The notes under the pieces were generated by a model, which searched no databases, was not told the DNA's origin, and saw only the letters and a program-made list of their open reading frames with translations. A stretch of 17,615 nucleotides of DNA, from NCBI GenBank assembly GCA_026770585.1, contig MU647704.1, forward strand, positions 42,078-59,692, written 5' to 3'. Each line of letters opens with the position of its first letter. Position 1 is the first letter of the stretch. Position numbers and translations under genes: made by a program. Positions 1 through 7,401 of this stretch are shown one piece after another. The DNA is from Baffinella frigidus. Taxonomy: Eukaryota; Cryptophyceae; Cryptomonadales; Baffinellaceae.

Positions 1-7
1 AGGTACG

Positions 8-118
8 GACGCCTAACCCCACACCGTACACCTTGGACACATACCTGAAACCCCACCAGGGCACCGACGCCTAAACCCACACCGTAAACCTTGGACACAT
101 ACCTGAAACCCCCACCCA
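8..118. repeat. 58-bp direct repeat, two copies
   Basis: The segment beginning GACGCCTAA at 8 recurs at 66 with only a few differences. Both copies run through ACACCGTA, CCTTGGACACATACCTGAAA and a run of C. The period is 58 bp. It is a higher-order unit at the edge of the CCCTAAA-type array that follows. No coding role is apparent. Confidence 0.85.
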
Positions 119-253
119 GAGTCTCTAAACACAGTATCTGACACCTCGACCCTGCGACAGTTCCAGGTCGACGACTACAACAAGCCCACCAGCGCCTCTA
201 CGCCGGTAACAACCCCTGGACCTAAAGCCTGCACCCTAAAGCCCACACCCTAA
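107..253 (+). pseudogene. Coding relic running into the telomere-like array
   Basis: Between a TGA at 104 and a TAA at 251 this frame is open for 48 codons. It has protein-like composition (…TSTLRQFQVDDYNKPTSAS…, then Thr/Pro-rich), but there is no ATG. The frame enters the CCCTAAA-type repeats at about 222 and stops there at once. I read it as an internal or C-terminal fragment of a gene whose remainder was lost or overwritten by repeats. It may belong with the fragment at 508-624. The family is not recognised. The alternative is a chance open frame in GC-rich DNA. Confidence 0.4.
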
Positions 254-505
254 AGCCTACACCCTAAGCCTAAAGCCTGCACCCTAAAGCTCACGCCCTA
301 AGGCCTCAAGCCTACACCCTACGCCTAAAGCACACACCCTAAGCCTGAAGCCTGCACCCTAAAGCCCACGCCCCAAGGCCTAAAGCCTACACCCTACGCC
401 CAAAGCACACACCCTAAGCCTAAAGCATACTAAGGCCTACGCCTAAAGCATACTAAGGCCTACGCCTAAAGCCTACTAAGGCCTACACCCTAAAGCCCAA
501 ACCCT
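220..505. repeat. Degenerate telomere-like CCCTAAA(GCC) array
   Basis: Dozens of variants of ACCCTAAAGCC, CCCTAAGCC and GCCTACGCC follow each other. CCCTAAA is the complement of the plant/green-algal-type telomere unit TTTAGGG. Higher-order structure is visible: a 75-bp unit in two copies (275-349 and 350-424) and a 23-bp unit (GCCTAAAGCATACTAAGGCC + TAC) in three copies at 418-440, 441-463 and 464-486. Degeneracy and the flanking coding relics suggest an internal or subterminal array rather than a functional end. It could instead be an expanded low-complexity coding repeat. Confidence 0.8.
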
Positions 506-507
506 GA

Positions 508-624
508 AGTCCAACCCCCAACAAGGGCGGCACGTTCGGATCCCCCGCCAAGCGCACCTGCCCAGAGTCGCCGCGCTACCAGGGCCCCCACGGCATCGGC
601 AGTTCCAAGAAGTTCAAGCAGTAG
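508..624 (+). pseudogene. C-terminal coding relic after the array
   Basis: After a TGA at 505 this frame is open for 38 codons to a TAG at 622. It has no ATG. The product is Gly/Pro/Lys-rich with a basic end (…RYQGPHGIGSSKKFKQ), which looks like the authentic C-terminus of a basic, possibly structural or DNA-binding protein. It is in a different frame from the relic at 107-253, and the repeat array lies between them. Whether both derive from one gene cannot be decided here. Confidence 0.4.
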
Positions 625-946
625 GATCGAAGGCCACGCGCCAACAAGAAGTAAGACACAAGCCCAAGACGCGGCCGCGGGTGGTAAGAACGAGAAGCGA
701 GAGCTGTCGCACGCCCTTCTGTTTAGGAAACAGGACTACGGCGCTGGTGCTTAGCACAGCTGAATACACATTCCAGGAGAAAAATCCCACGCCCCGTGCC
801 TTCTTGTCTGCCCGCGGTTGGTGTAGGGCGCAGGCGATTGTTGAGACCGCGCACGAACTATCCACTCACAGCAACGCGGTTCAAATTTCACCGATTCGTT
901 CCTTGTCGTTCCTTGTCTGCCAACACCCCGTGTACATGCGCTCGTT
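625..946. other. No gene recognised
   Basis: Short open frames on both strands overlap here, but none has convincing composition or a promoter. The only local structure is a tandem CGTTCCTTGT doublet near 897-916, just before the promoter of the next gene. Confidence 0.6.
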
Positions 947-954
947 TATTTAAG
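947..954 (+). promoter_or_regulatory. TATTTAAG promoter element
   Basis: TATTTAAG ends 64 nt before the ATG at 1019. The same octamer stands 59 and 58 nt before the ankyrin starts at 7922 and 9158, and TATTTAAA stands 45 nt before the start at 6967 on the other strand. It is inferred to be a TATA-like core promoter of one gene class. Confidence 0.7.
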
Positions 955-1018
955 GCCATGTATATCATAGATACTACAAACCGCTGGGAGAACCACCGTT
1001 TCTTCCGTAACCCCCTAC

Positions 1019-2536
1019 ATGGCACAACGCGACCCGTCTGAGAATGAGCCATTCGAACCGGGCACAACTCCATTCCTGTATGGAATCAATCCGATGCATC
1101 TCACCGGACAGATGGTTGCCAAAAAATGGATACGGTTTACCCGCAAGAAGCAGACACATGAACGATCGACATGGAAGATTCTCCACGATAACATGCGGGC
1201 CGTTCACGAGCAACACGGAATGTGTACTTATATCGACGAATCTAGTCCGTTGGAAGGCATGTGGTTTGCAGAGAGGGTGTACAGGGCTTCTAGCAATGAA
1301 TCTGCCGACGACGCACCGTGGATCCTCGGTAGGATCAAGACAATGAAATGGGCGCAAGCCCACGACTTGACCCTCAAGGTCGAATACCCTGGATGTAAAC
1401 TTGAAGTTTCTGGCGACTATACAATGAACGTCCAAAAGTCCAACAAATCCGACACTAAAATCGTGTGCGGTGAAAGCGGTGCATTCAAAGTTTCAATGAA
1501 TCGGCGCAGTCACGGTAACATGGAAACGGGGGAGATGGTCCTCTTCCAGCCCACAATGTTAGACTCTAGCGGTGTCGCTGATACAATTGGCACCATGTCC
1601 CACACCATACAATTCGCTGATATTGCGGAGCGAACTAGCATACTCGAATCTCGAGAGAAAGAACTCAAGGAAGCCCAGGACAAACTCATGGAAAACGTGG
1701 ATAAGTTGTGGCACGACCGACAGTCCGCGCAGACCGACGACACCGTCGCTATCGGGGAACTCACACTGAAGCTAGAAGCTGCACTCGAAGAGACGAAACT
1801 CCAACAGGGGCGGCTAGAAGCCCTTCGCGCAGCTAACGTCCTTGAAAAGAAACAGAGTGCCGATATTAGTAAGCATAACATATCAGGCCTCGAGGAGCGA
1901 CTTAGGGATGCCCAAGCACAGAACCGGAGTATCACCGAAGATGCCAAGGAATATGTGAAAGATTATAGCGAATCCCGCGACGCTACGGAGTTGGCACACA
2001 AGGATCGATTCGAGAAGCTACTCCAGGAGATTTCCGATGCGCACGGAGACACTGCACGGTGGAAAGAGCGTGTGCACGAGCTCGAGCAAACCAGCATGCA
2101 AGAGGCGGCAGAGAAGGATACATCTGACAACGCGCGTGTTGACAAACTCCAGGAGGAGCTCGACGGGGCTACCAGCGCACTCGCGCAATACAAGGTTCGG
2201 TATCTTGCCCTGCATGCAGAGGGGTTGAAACATAGGAACCGAGCAGACGACCTTCTGCGGGTACACGAGGAGTTTGTCGAGAAATCCAACCGGCAGTCTG
2301 AGATTCTCATGCAGGCCCTCACCGACGAGGAGTCCAAGTCAGCCGAAGCCACTGCCCGGCAGATGGAGCGCGCCCCCGCTGCAGAAGACAGCGCCCCCCC
2401 CAGTCTCTACAACAACATACGTACCGACAGCGAACAGCGGGCAGCGTCGCCTGCGATAGGTACCGAATCCAACATCGACGAGGGGATCCATGCCAGCATT
2501 GTGAGGGAGGTGATGCTGTCGCTTAGTAACATGTAG
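1019..2536 (+). CDS. Coiled-coil protein of unknown function (505 aa)
   Basis: The N-terminal ~200 residues are mixed and look globular, with several Trp and Cys and no family I recognise. Residues ~205-440 are a long, charged heptad-rich coiled coil (runs such as ESREKELKEAQDKLMENVDK). Residues ~450-505 are a Pro/Ser/Asp-rich tail. There is no signal peptide or membrane segment. It is probably a cytoplasmic or virion scaffold or filament-type protein, but this is inferred from the coil only. The start at 1019 follows TATTTAAG by 64 nt. An earlier ATG at 958 is too close to that element to lie in the transcript. The last codon and the TAG are the first bases of an 18-bp tandem repeat. Antisense frames at 974-1435, 1510-1947 and 1963-2352 are shadows. 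Confidence 0.85.
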   Translation: MAQRDPSENEPFEPGTTPFLYGINPMHLTGQMVAKKWIRFTRKKQTHERSTWKILHDNMRAVHEQHGMCTYIDESSPLEGMWFAERVYRASSNESADDAPWILGRIKTMKWAQAHDLTLKVEYPGCKLEVSGDYTMNVQKSNKSDTKIVCGESGAFKVSMNRRSHGNMETGEMVLFQPTMLDSSGVADTIGTMSHTIQFADIAERTSILESREKELKEAQDKLMENVDKLWHDRQSAQTDDTVAIGELTLKLEAALEETKLQQGRLEALRAANVLEKKQSADISKHNISGLEERLRDAQAQNRSITEDAKEYVKDYSESRDATELAHKDRFEKLLQEISDAHGDTARWKERVHELEQTSMQEAAEKDTSDNARVDKLQEELDGATSALAQYKVRYLALHAEGLKHRNRADDLLRVHEEFVEKSNRQSEILMQALTDEESKSAEATARQMERAPAAEDSAPPSLYNNIRTDSEQRAASPAIGTESNIDEGIHASIVREVMLSLSNM

Positions 2537-2630
2537 TACAGGGGTAGCATGTGGTGCAGGGGTGGCATGTAGTACAGGGGCAGCATGTAGTGCAGGGGTA
2601 GCATGTAGTGCAGGGGTAGCATGTAGTACT
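2531..2630. repeat. 18-bp minisatellite, about 5.5 copies
   Basis: Units close to ATGTAGTGCAGGGGTAGC begin at 2531, 2549, 2567, 2585 and 2603, with a partial unit at 2621. Unit 1 contains the final Met codon and the stop of the upstream gene, so the array probably grew from the gene's 3' end. The antisense reading gives an Ala/Thr/Pro/His low-complexity frame, which I treat as a shadow. Confidence 0.95.
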
Positions 2631-2637
2631 ATGGCCA

Positions 2638-2685
2638 CTAGGGCCCCACGGTGGGGCATATATGGGCCTGCTGGCCACTTAAGGG
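2638..2685. repeat. Structured CTTAAG element, copy 1 (half element)
   Basis: This stretch (CTAGG…CACTTAAGGG) matches 15117-15162. It contains a perfect hairpin, GCCCCA-CGG-TGGGGC, at 2643-2657. In the second copy the hairpin is kept by a paired change. Copy 1 lacks the left inverted arm seen in copy 2. The function is unknown; candidates are a small mobile element remnant or a 3' processing signal. Confidence 0.7.
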
Positions 2686-2752
2686 ACATGTGCAACATTT
2701 AGCACAGGAGTAAACACGATACACAGACTCGAGTTGTATTGGCTCGCATTCA

Positions 2753-2760
2753 TATAAAAT
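2753..2760 (+). promoter_or_regulatory. TATA box (TATAAAAT)
   Basis: TATAAAAT stands 45 nt before the ATG at 2806 in an otherwise GC-rich spacer. Confidence 0.65.
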
Positions 2761-2805
2761 ATAGCACTTACACCACAAAAGGGATTCCGTGGGACACGCG
2801 ACTGC

Positions 2806-3294
2806 ATGACAAAGACCGGCCCCAGCACCGACATATATCTCGACTACCCACAAGGCAGGCCGCCGTCGCGCATAGAACTATGGGTGGAGGGTGCTACACC
2901 CCTTGTGTTGGACGCATTTGCAGTCCACCTCATTACAACCCCATTCGCCACAAGCCTCATCAACGCGATCAATCTGAACACCGGCGGTACCACACGACCC
3001 CTGCTTCTTATAGCCGCTTTGATGGTGTCGGTGACATTTACAATGCACCTGCTTACACACCAGTATAGGCGCCGGTTCGTCCAACGAAACCGGTGTTTGC
3101 GGAAACCCGCTCTTCAGGGCCGTTTGGGTATTCATATGCGCAAATTTCGTTACCGGATTTACGACAAGTGGCGGGGTGATGCCATTCACCATTGTGGCAT
3201 TCGTTCCATTCATATACATATGCGTAAGAGACCAACTCGCAGCTTGCGCATCCGTCTATGCGCTCGTATTCTTGCTGTTCACTGCCCGTCATAG
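2806..3294 (+). CDS. N-terminal part of a split membrane protein
   Basis: The first ~95 residues look genuine: a soluble N-terminus, then a hydrophobic segment at ~66-86 (RPLLLIAALMVSVTFTMHLL). After ~residue 95 the reading becomes strongly Arg/His-rich and unlike a protein, while the +1 frame becomes hydrophobic. That frame is open from 3035, just after a TGA. I infer that the true protein continues in the frame of the next entry, through a frame break at roughly 3040-3090. The break could be a real mutation, a sequencing error or programmed frameshifting. The TATA box at 2753 supports the start. The family is not recognised. Confidence 0.55.
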   Translation: MTKTGPSTDIYLDYPQGRPPSRIELWVEGATPLVLDAFAVHLITTPFATSLINAINLNTGGTTRPLLLIAALMVSVTFTMHLLTHQYRRRFVQRNRCLRKPALQGRLGIHMRKFRYRIYDKWRGDAIHHCGIRSIHIHMRKRPTRSLRIRLCARILAVHCPS

Positions 3295-3859
3295 CTTTCT
3301 CCTTGCGGGAACGGGGTGGTCTTTTGAAGATAGACCAGCTCGTCCGATTGACTCTCACGACATATACCTCATATTCGTTCATATGTGCGTGTTTATACTC
3401 AGTTCCCTCTACCACAGCGCATGGTTCACGTCACATACATACACGTCAGATACGACACCCAACCCCGTACGGTCCTATTATTGGCTTCGATGGAGACATT
3501 CTGCAATACCCATCGCCACATTCCGCGCCACGGTGGTCCTGCTATCTATGCTGTCGGGGGATTGTGGTGCAGTAGACGACACATCAACCAGGTACAACTA
3601 TCACATTGAAGTCAAGGGTGTACGCATGCTGTTCTTGTTCATTGCGATATCAACGTACACCGCTTGGACCCACTGCCAGCACAGCACCCGCAACCCTCTT
3701 CAAACGATCCTCTCTGCTTCGGTCATCGCTGCGACATTCGGAATGCTCGTTCAAAATATCGAACAGATCTTGTTCGTATGGCTGTTTTTCTGTGTTGCAA
3801 TCTCGATCGACACTGTTTCTCGTAGAGCTAGAGGTCTGCCGAAATGCCATGGACTGTAA
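3176..3859 (+). CDS. Multi-pass membrane protein (C-terminal part)
   Basis: There are about six to seven hydrophobic segments: near residues 1-17, 22-46, 62-85, 107-125, 150-168 and a long stretch at ~180-215, followed by a basic RRARG tail. The frame is also open upstream to 3035 and adds another hydrophobic segment (FRAVWVFICANFVTG), so the ATG at 3176 lies inside a membrane bundle and is probably not the real start. Together with the 2806 frame this suggests one membrane protein of about 340 residues with about eight spans. No catalytic motif or known transporter or receptor signature is visible. It would sit in a host or virion membrane. Confidence 0.6.
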   Translation: MMPFTIVAFVPFIYICVRDQLAACASVYALVFLLFTARHSFLLAGTGWSFEDRPARPIDSHDIYLIFVHMCVFILSSLYHSAWFTSHTYTSDTTPNPVRSYYWLRWRHSAIPIATFRATVVLLSMLSGDCGAVDDTSTRYNYHIEVKGVRMLFLFIAISTYTAWTHCQHSTRNPLQTILSASVIAATFGMLVQNIEQILFVWLFFCVAISIDTVSRRARGLPKCHGL

Positions 3860-3903
3860 CGGAGTATACACATGGTGACTTTTACGGGTTTGTCCGTTTA
3901 ATC

Positions 3904-3980
3904 ACACCGCACACCCGCACACCCGCACACCCGCACACCCGCACGCCCGCACGCCCACACACCCACACACACACACACAC
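3904..3980. repeat. (CACACCCG)n / (CA)n microsatellite
   Basis: Eight-base units CACACCCG grade into CACGCCCG and then pure CA. It fills the space between the convergent genes ending at 3859 (+) and 4010 (-). Confidence 0.95.
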
Positions 3981-4009
3981 CGCCCCGCCACGCTCTCTCC
4001 ACCGTCTCT

Positions 4010-4738
4010 CTACGGCGCCGATGTGTGGATGCTGGCGATCTTGTCCTCGATCTTGCAGGCATGGCGGAGGAACCACTTGGCATACACCCTGTGGATGGTG
4101 GCGTCGGCGCTCTGCAGTCTGTCGGACAGGCCCGCGGGACCCGGAGAAGCTCTGTGCTTTTCCGCGCGCTTCTCGATGAGTTTGGCAAGTTCCTGTTGCA
4201 TTTTGTCGGCCTCTTCGAGCTGCAGTTTAAGTGTGTTCAACTGAGCATCCTTGGTCGCATACGAGTCCGTCTCGTCCCACGATGCGACCAACGAGAGCCT
4301 CGTCGCCTCGCTGGACAAGCGCTTCCTCTTGTGGCCAACCTTGCAGTCGACCTCCTCTCGCTTGACGACATCAATGCACGCGTGGCCATGGATCTTGCGA
4401 GTGAACTCCGGGATGAGGGCCTTGACCGCGACACAGTGGCTGGCGAGCATGGGAACGAGAAACGCATGCGTCTTGTAGATGAGGCCGTGCATGGGGTGCA
4501 TAGGACAGGTACGCTTTGTGTCGCGAGGCGATACTTCGTACTTGGTCATGCCCCAGTTGTAGCCCGCCACCTCCGTCTCCATGTGCTTGACAAGTCTTGC
4601 ATGTGTTTGCTGCATGATACACAGCTGCTGTTTGAGATCGAACAGCCGCGATTCGGTGGGGATGGACGCGTTGATCTCGACCAACTCTGCAGTGGCCGCG
4701 GCGAGAGTTTCGACGGCAGTACTTGTCATGCGCATCAT
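4010..4738 (-). CDS. Unknown protein with basic patch and coiled coil (242 aa)
   Basis: It begins MMRMTSTAVE, with other Met codons at residues 2 and 4. It has an N-terminal helical region, a Cys/His-containing middle (TCPMHPMHG, HGHACIDVV), a nuclear-localisation-like patch (GHKRKRLSS) at ~140, and a coiled coil at ~170-205 (LQLEEADKMQQELAKLIEKR). No family is recognised. The antisense 271-residue frame at 4025-4840 has shadow-like composition. No clear TATA box is visible; a 13-bp tandem doublet lies ~65-90 nt upstream. Confidence 0.7.
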   Translation of the reverse strand: MMRMTSTAVETLAAATAELVEINASIPTESRLFDLKQQLCIMQQTHARLVKHMETEVAGYNWGMTKYEVSPRDTKRTCPMHPMHGLIYKTHAFLVPMLASHCVAVKALIPEFTRKIHGHACIDVVKREEVDCKVGHKRKRLSSEATRLSLVASWDETDSYATKDAQLNTLKLQLEEADKMQQELAKLIEKRAEKHRASPGPAGLSDRLQSADATIHRVYAKWFLRHACKIEDKIASIHTSAP

Positions 4739-4801
4739 CCGTTGAAGGCCGTGTCACTGATTGAGGTTGGTGTGTACGGAAGAATGGCCAACCGGTCTAT
4801 C

Positions 4802-4827
4802 CCACTTGGGGAGTCCACTTGGGGAGT
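4802..4827. repeat. 13-bp tandem doublet CCACTTGGGGAGT
   Basis: Two perfect copies, 4802-4814 and 4815-4827, sit in the divergent spacer between the genes starting at 4738 (-) and 4956 (+). It could be a regulatory site, but nothing else supports that. Confidence 0.8.
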
Positions 4828-4955
4828 ATGGAAGGATTAGTCCACGCGACTACAGTTCGTGTTTTACATGCATGCTAATAATACCACCAAATTTGCACTA
4901 GACCCCGATACTATTCAGCGAAACCTCTCCGTGAAACTTTCATCCACAAGACACT

Positions 4956-5393
4956 ATGTCTGGCACGGGAATCAAGATCCCAGTTCCTAAAGAGTTCGAT
5001 AGCATCACGCACAGGTTGCTGCAACTCAACCTTAGCCAAGACGACCGGATAAAGCTAGTCGTCAAGATGGCGTTGTACAGTGGCAACACGGACAATGACC
5101 CGCAGCAGCCTGCCATGGACGTGCTCAAGCTTGGCATCGCGCTGAGCCACAAGTACGCTGCAAAGAACCTTCGGTCCTGCTCCATCCGAGCGTTGGCCTA
5201 TTACAAGCATAGAGTGACCACGGCCGCGAAGCAAGCAGCAGAGGAGAACGCGCCGCTGGACAAATGCCTGGCATTGGCCATGGCGCTGCACCACCGCCTC
5301 GGAGACAAGTCGCACGTGAGACATCTCGACCAGGAGCTGCTGCGCATCGTCGCCGACTTAGGCGAACTTAGGACGTGTGACTATGTGCAGTGA
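4956..5393 (+). CDS. Small helical protein of unknown function (145 aa)
   Basis: The sequence is continuous and amphipathic, rich in Leu, Ala, Lys and His, and predicted mostly helical by eye. It has no membrane segment, Cys cluster or recognisable motif. The start MSGTGIKIPVP is the first ATG after an AT-rich spacer (TAATAATA near 4877). It is divergent from the 4010-4738 gene and convergent with the ankyrin gene at 5735-6967. Confidence 0.75.
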   Translation: MSGTGIKIPVPKEFDSITHRLLQLNLSQDDRIKLVVKMALYSGNTDNDPQQPAMDVLKLGIALSHKYAAKNLRSCSIRALAYYKHRVTTAAKQAAEENAPLDKCLALAMALHHRLGDKSHVRHLDQELLRIVADLGELRTCDYVQ

Positions 5394-5420
5394 GTGTAAT
5401 GCACACACATCCAAAGTATA

Positions 5421-5462
5421 GTGTGTGTGGGTGTGGGTGTGGGTGTGGGTGTGGAACAGCAT

Positions 5463-5502
<40 letters not shown>
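5421..5502. repeat. (GTGTGG)n and (GT)n microsatellite
   Basis: GTGTGG units occupy 5421-5454 and a nearly pure GT run occupies 5463-5502, starting 28 bp after the stop of the 4956 gene. The rest of this convergent spacer (5503-5717) shows no gene. Confidence 0.95.
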
Positions 5503-5503
<1 letters not shown>

Positions 5504-5717
5504 ATGATGAAATTCAATAAATACACAGTACAACGCTACTGTACACATCCCTGAAGCGGTCAACGCGTGAATGATCAACAGTTCAAGCTGTATGTAGGCC
5601 CTAGCTATGCACAGCCCCGTTCTCGCCCAGACAGAGACCTTCTCGTACCTATTCGCTTGGTGTTCGGGTAGGACGTGGTCATGCTACGTGGGACACATTG
5701 CTACTCTACCAGACCCT

Positions 5718-5786
5718 CCTCCAACAGACGAAAGTCACTCTTCCTCCTCGTGATCCACCAACCCTCCAACAGACGAAAGCCACTCT
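5718..5786. repeat. In-frame 45-bp duplication at the end of the ankyrin gene
   Basis: The 24-bp block CCTCCAACAGACGAAAGYCA + CTCT occurs at 5718-5741 and 5763-5786. The period is 45 bp, or 15 codons of the minus-strand gene. The inner copy codes for EWLSSVGG. In the outer copy the matching TGG is TGA, which is the gene's stop. Confidence 0.9.
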
Positions 5787-6967
5787 GTCTCTCCTACCAC
5801 ACGTCCGTATCGTAACCCCTCGTCCCACGGGCTGAGCAACCGATGAATGTCGCAGTAATACTTACTCGTTGGGTCTGTTAGTACAGAAGGGTCCATGATA
5901 TGGACCACATGCCCACTGCTAAACAACAATCGCCGCACATCCCAAGGGATGGAGTCTAGGACCGATGGGGGGTAGACGGACTTGGAACCACGCATAACAG
6001 CACCAATCTTGGCGTGCTTTACCTTCACAAGTCTCATGCGAAGAGCCTCTAACATCTTGGCGAATCGCATGTGGTTGCTCATGTGCGTGTACTCAAGAAA
6101 GCCCCGCCTGTGGTACGTTTGATGACTGTGTATGTCTAGGCCAATCCGACATGCGATTTCCTCCGCAGTTTCACCCCTGTCTGTCTTGCCGAGAAGGTCA
6201 AATCCCGGGCCTGCAAATTCGATGAGTGACACGACCATACCCCAGCAACCATTGATTGCTGCCGTGTGGAGAGGTTTACATCCATGTAAATCTGTTACCT
6301 GAGGTGACGCCCCGTGCCGACACAGTAGACGTACAGTGCCGTCGTCCTGATCCCCATTTGCTCTTGCGCCCATGCAGGCATAGTGCATCGGTGTATGTCC
6401 ATCATGTGTTTTGGTCTCACACAGTGCACCCGCTTTGATGAGAGAATCGACCGCGAACATTATACCCGGGTCGACAGCGGCCAGATGGAGTGGCGTCTCC
6501 CCCTTGTAATTCACACCATTCACGTTCGCCCCATGTTCCAACAGCAGTGGAAGTATTCTCATTCTGAGCACTCCAGGTCGATCACCGTTCCGATACATAT
6601 GAAAGAACGTTTCTTTGTGGATATACATATGTAACAATGGGCTCCTGTCGATGCACCATGGAGGCGCAACGTCACAGCAGCTTGCATCCACTCCATACTT
6701 CGGCTCCGTGAGAATATGCTCTGCAATGGCGTAGTTATCAATGTCCACTGCCAAATACAACGTCTGGGTGATGAATTCCACTTGTCGCACCTCGTCCAAC
6801 GCAAGATGCTTCCCACTCTGAAGCAGCTGTAGAGCACGCTCAATGTTCCTGCAGGAAAAACTATCGGACATGCGTCCAGTGAGCTCTGCGAATACGGGAT
6901 CGGTGAGCAGTTCGGCGTTGTGTCGATCTGAAATTTCATGCATCTCTCGAGTGAAGTATCGTGGCAT
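5735..6967 (-). CDS. Ankyrin-repeat protein (410 aa)
   Basis: Residues ~1-105 are helical. About four to five ankyrin repeats follow at ~108-280, with clear cores such as GETPLHLAAVD, GHTPMHYACMG and CKPLHTAAING. The C-terminal ~120 residues are not ankyrin. They include an F-box-like hydrophobic motif (VLDSIPWDVRRLLF) resembling in position the tail of the two ankyrin proteins downstream, and end in DHEEEE. Viral ankyrin proteins with F-box-like tails typically recruit host targets to SCF ubiquitin ligases; that role is inferred here. TATTTAAA lies 45 nt upstream. The stop lies in a duplicated 15-codon unit, so the C-terminus may have been shortened. Confidence 0.85.
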   Translation of the reverse strand: MPRYFTREMHEISDRHNAELLTDPVFAELTGRMSDSFSCRNIERALQLLQSGKHLALDEVRQVEFITQTLYLAVDIDNYAIAEHILTEPKYGVDASCCDVAPPWCIDRSPLLHMYIHKETFFHMYRNGDRPGVLRMRILPLLLEHGANVNGVNYKGETPLHLAAVDPGIMFAVDSLIKAGALCETKTHDGHTPMHYACMGARANGDQDDGTVRLLCRHGASPQVTDLHGCKPLHTAAINGCWGMVVSLIEFAGPGFDLLGKTDRGETAEEIACRIGLDIHSHQTYHRRGFLEYTHMSNHMRFAKMLEALRMRLVKVKHAKIGAVMRGSKSVYPPSVLDSIPWDVRRLLFSSGHVVHIMDPSVLTDPTSKYYCDIHRLLSPWDEGLRYGRVVGETEWLSSVGGLVDHEEEE

Positions 6968-7012
6968 TGGTCTGGGTTGGTACGATACGATTGGATATCA
7001 TGACAACACCCG

Positions 7013-7020
7013 TTTAAATA
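7013..7020 (-). promoter_or_regulatory. TATTTAAA promoter element
   Basis: On the minus strand TATTTAAA stands 45 nt before the ATG at 6967. It is of the same class as the sites at 947, 7855 and 9092. Confidence 0.65.
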
Positions 7021-7190
7021 CACACGAGGTTCGCACGAGGTTCGTACGAGGCCGTCAGGTGTCTGGCGGTTCGTCTGGTGGCGTGCTGCAGCAGGTTCTG
7101 GTAGGCCTCTCCTCGCTCCGATCCGCATCCAACCCCCTATATACCCACAAATGTTAGTGTTTTCCCACCGACTGTATTACAATGTGACCA

Positions 7191-7261
7191 TGGGAGACCG
7201 GCTATGATGGCGGACCCGAATATTACAGTGGGTGGACCTGGGTTCGATTCCCGGGACAAAC
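7191..7261 (+). pseudogene. Degenerate tRNA-like sequence
   Basis: A B-box/T-arm is present (CTGGG-TTCGATT-CCCGG at 7238-7254, with one G·T pair). An A-box-like CGGCTATGATGG lies at 7199-7210 at normal spacing. However, the acceptor strands do not pair and no regular anticodon arm forms. It ends 3 bp before an intact tRNA. It is probably a decayed tRNA gene. The alternative is a Pol III promoter-like sequence that happens to precede the tRNA. Confidence 0.35.
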
Positions 7262-7263
7262 AA

Positions 7264-7338
7264 GGGATGTTAGCTTAGTCTGGCTTAAAGCGCTGTTCCT
7301 ATGAAACAGAGATCGAATGTTCGAATCCTTCACATCCT
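7264..7338 (+). tRNA. tRNA-Ile(UAU)
   Basis: The cloverleaf folds as follows: acceptor GGGATGT/ACATCCT (7 bp, first pair G·T), D-arm GCTT/AAGC with GG in an 11-nt loop, anticodon stem CTGTT/AACAG, variable loop of 5, and T-arm GAATG/CCTTC with one mismatch around TTCGAAT. The anticodon at 7300-7302 is TAT (reads AUA, Ile). Position 33 is C instead of the near-invariant U. CCA is not encoded. A-box (TAGCTTAGTCTGG) and B-box (GTTCGAATCC) match Pol III consensus and a T5 run follows, so host Pol III transcription is likely. There is no intron. Confidence 0.85.
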
Positions 7339-7344
7339 ACTACC

Positions 7345-7349
7345 TTTTT
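7345..7349 (+). terminator. Pol III T5 terminator
   Basis: Five T residues begin 7 nt after the tRNA 3' end, as expected for Pol III termination. Confidence 0.7.
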
Positions 7350-7401
7350 GCACCCATTCACTCGCACACAACACCACACCCACACAGGCAGCCTAGAAGG
7401 C

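Noticed and set aside
881-895. GTTCAAATTTC as a tRNA B-box
   Set aside because: The flanking bases do not form a T-stem and there is no A-box or acceptor stem around it.
958-1041. Upstream frame overlapping the start of the 1019 gene
   Set aside because: Its ATG is only 3 nt after the TATTTAAG element, so it probably lies before the transcription start.
974-1435. Minus-strand frame of 153 codons
   Set aside because: Antisense to the coiled-coil gene, with His/Arg/Cys-rich shadow composition and no promoter.
1510-2352. Ser/Arg/Cys-rich minus-strand frames
   Set aside because: Typical mirror images of a Glu/Lys-rich coiled coil on the other strand.
2339-2698. Minus-strand Ala/Thr/Pro/His repeat protein
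   Set aside because: It is produced by the 18-bp minisatellite and the antisense of the gene end; nothing supports expression.
4025-4840. Plus-strand frame of 271 codons
   Set aside because: It is antisense to 4010-4738, has shadow-like composition rich in Arg/Gly/Val, and the minus frame has a natural coiled coil and basic patch.
5735-5737. TGA reassigned to Trp because EWLSS aligns with E-stop-LSS
   Set aside because: Genes ending at 5393, 8827, 10102, 13660 and 17034 all use TGA as their stop.
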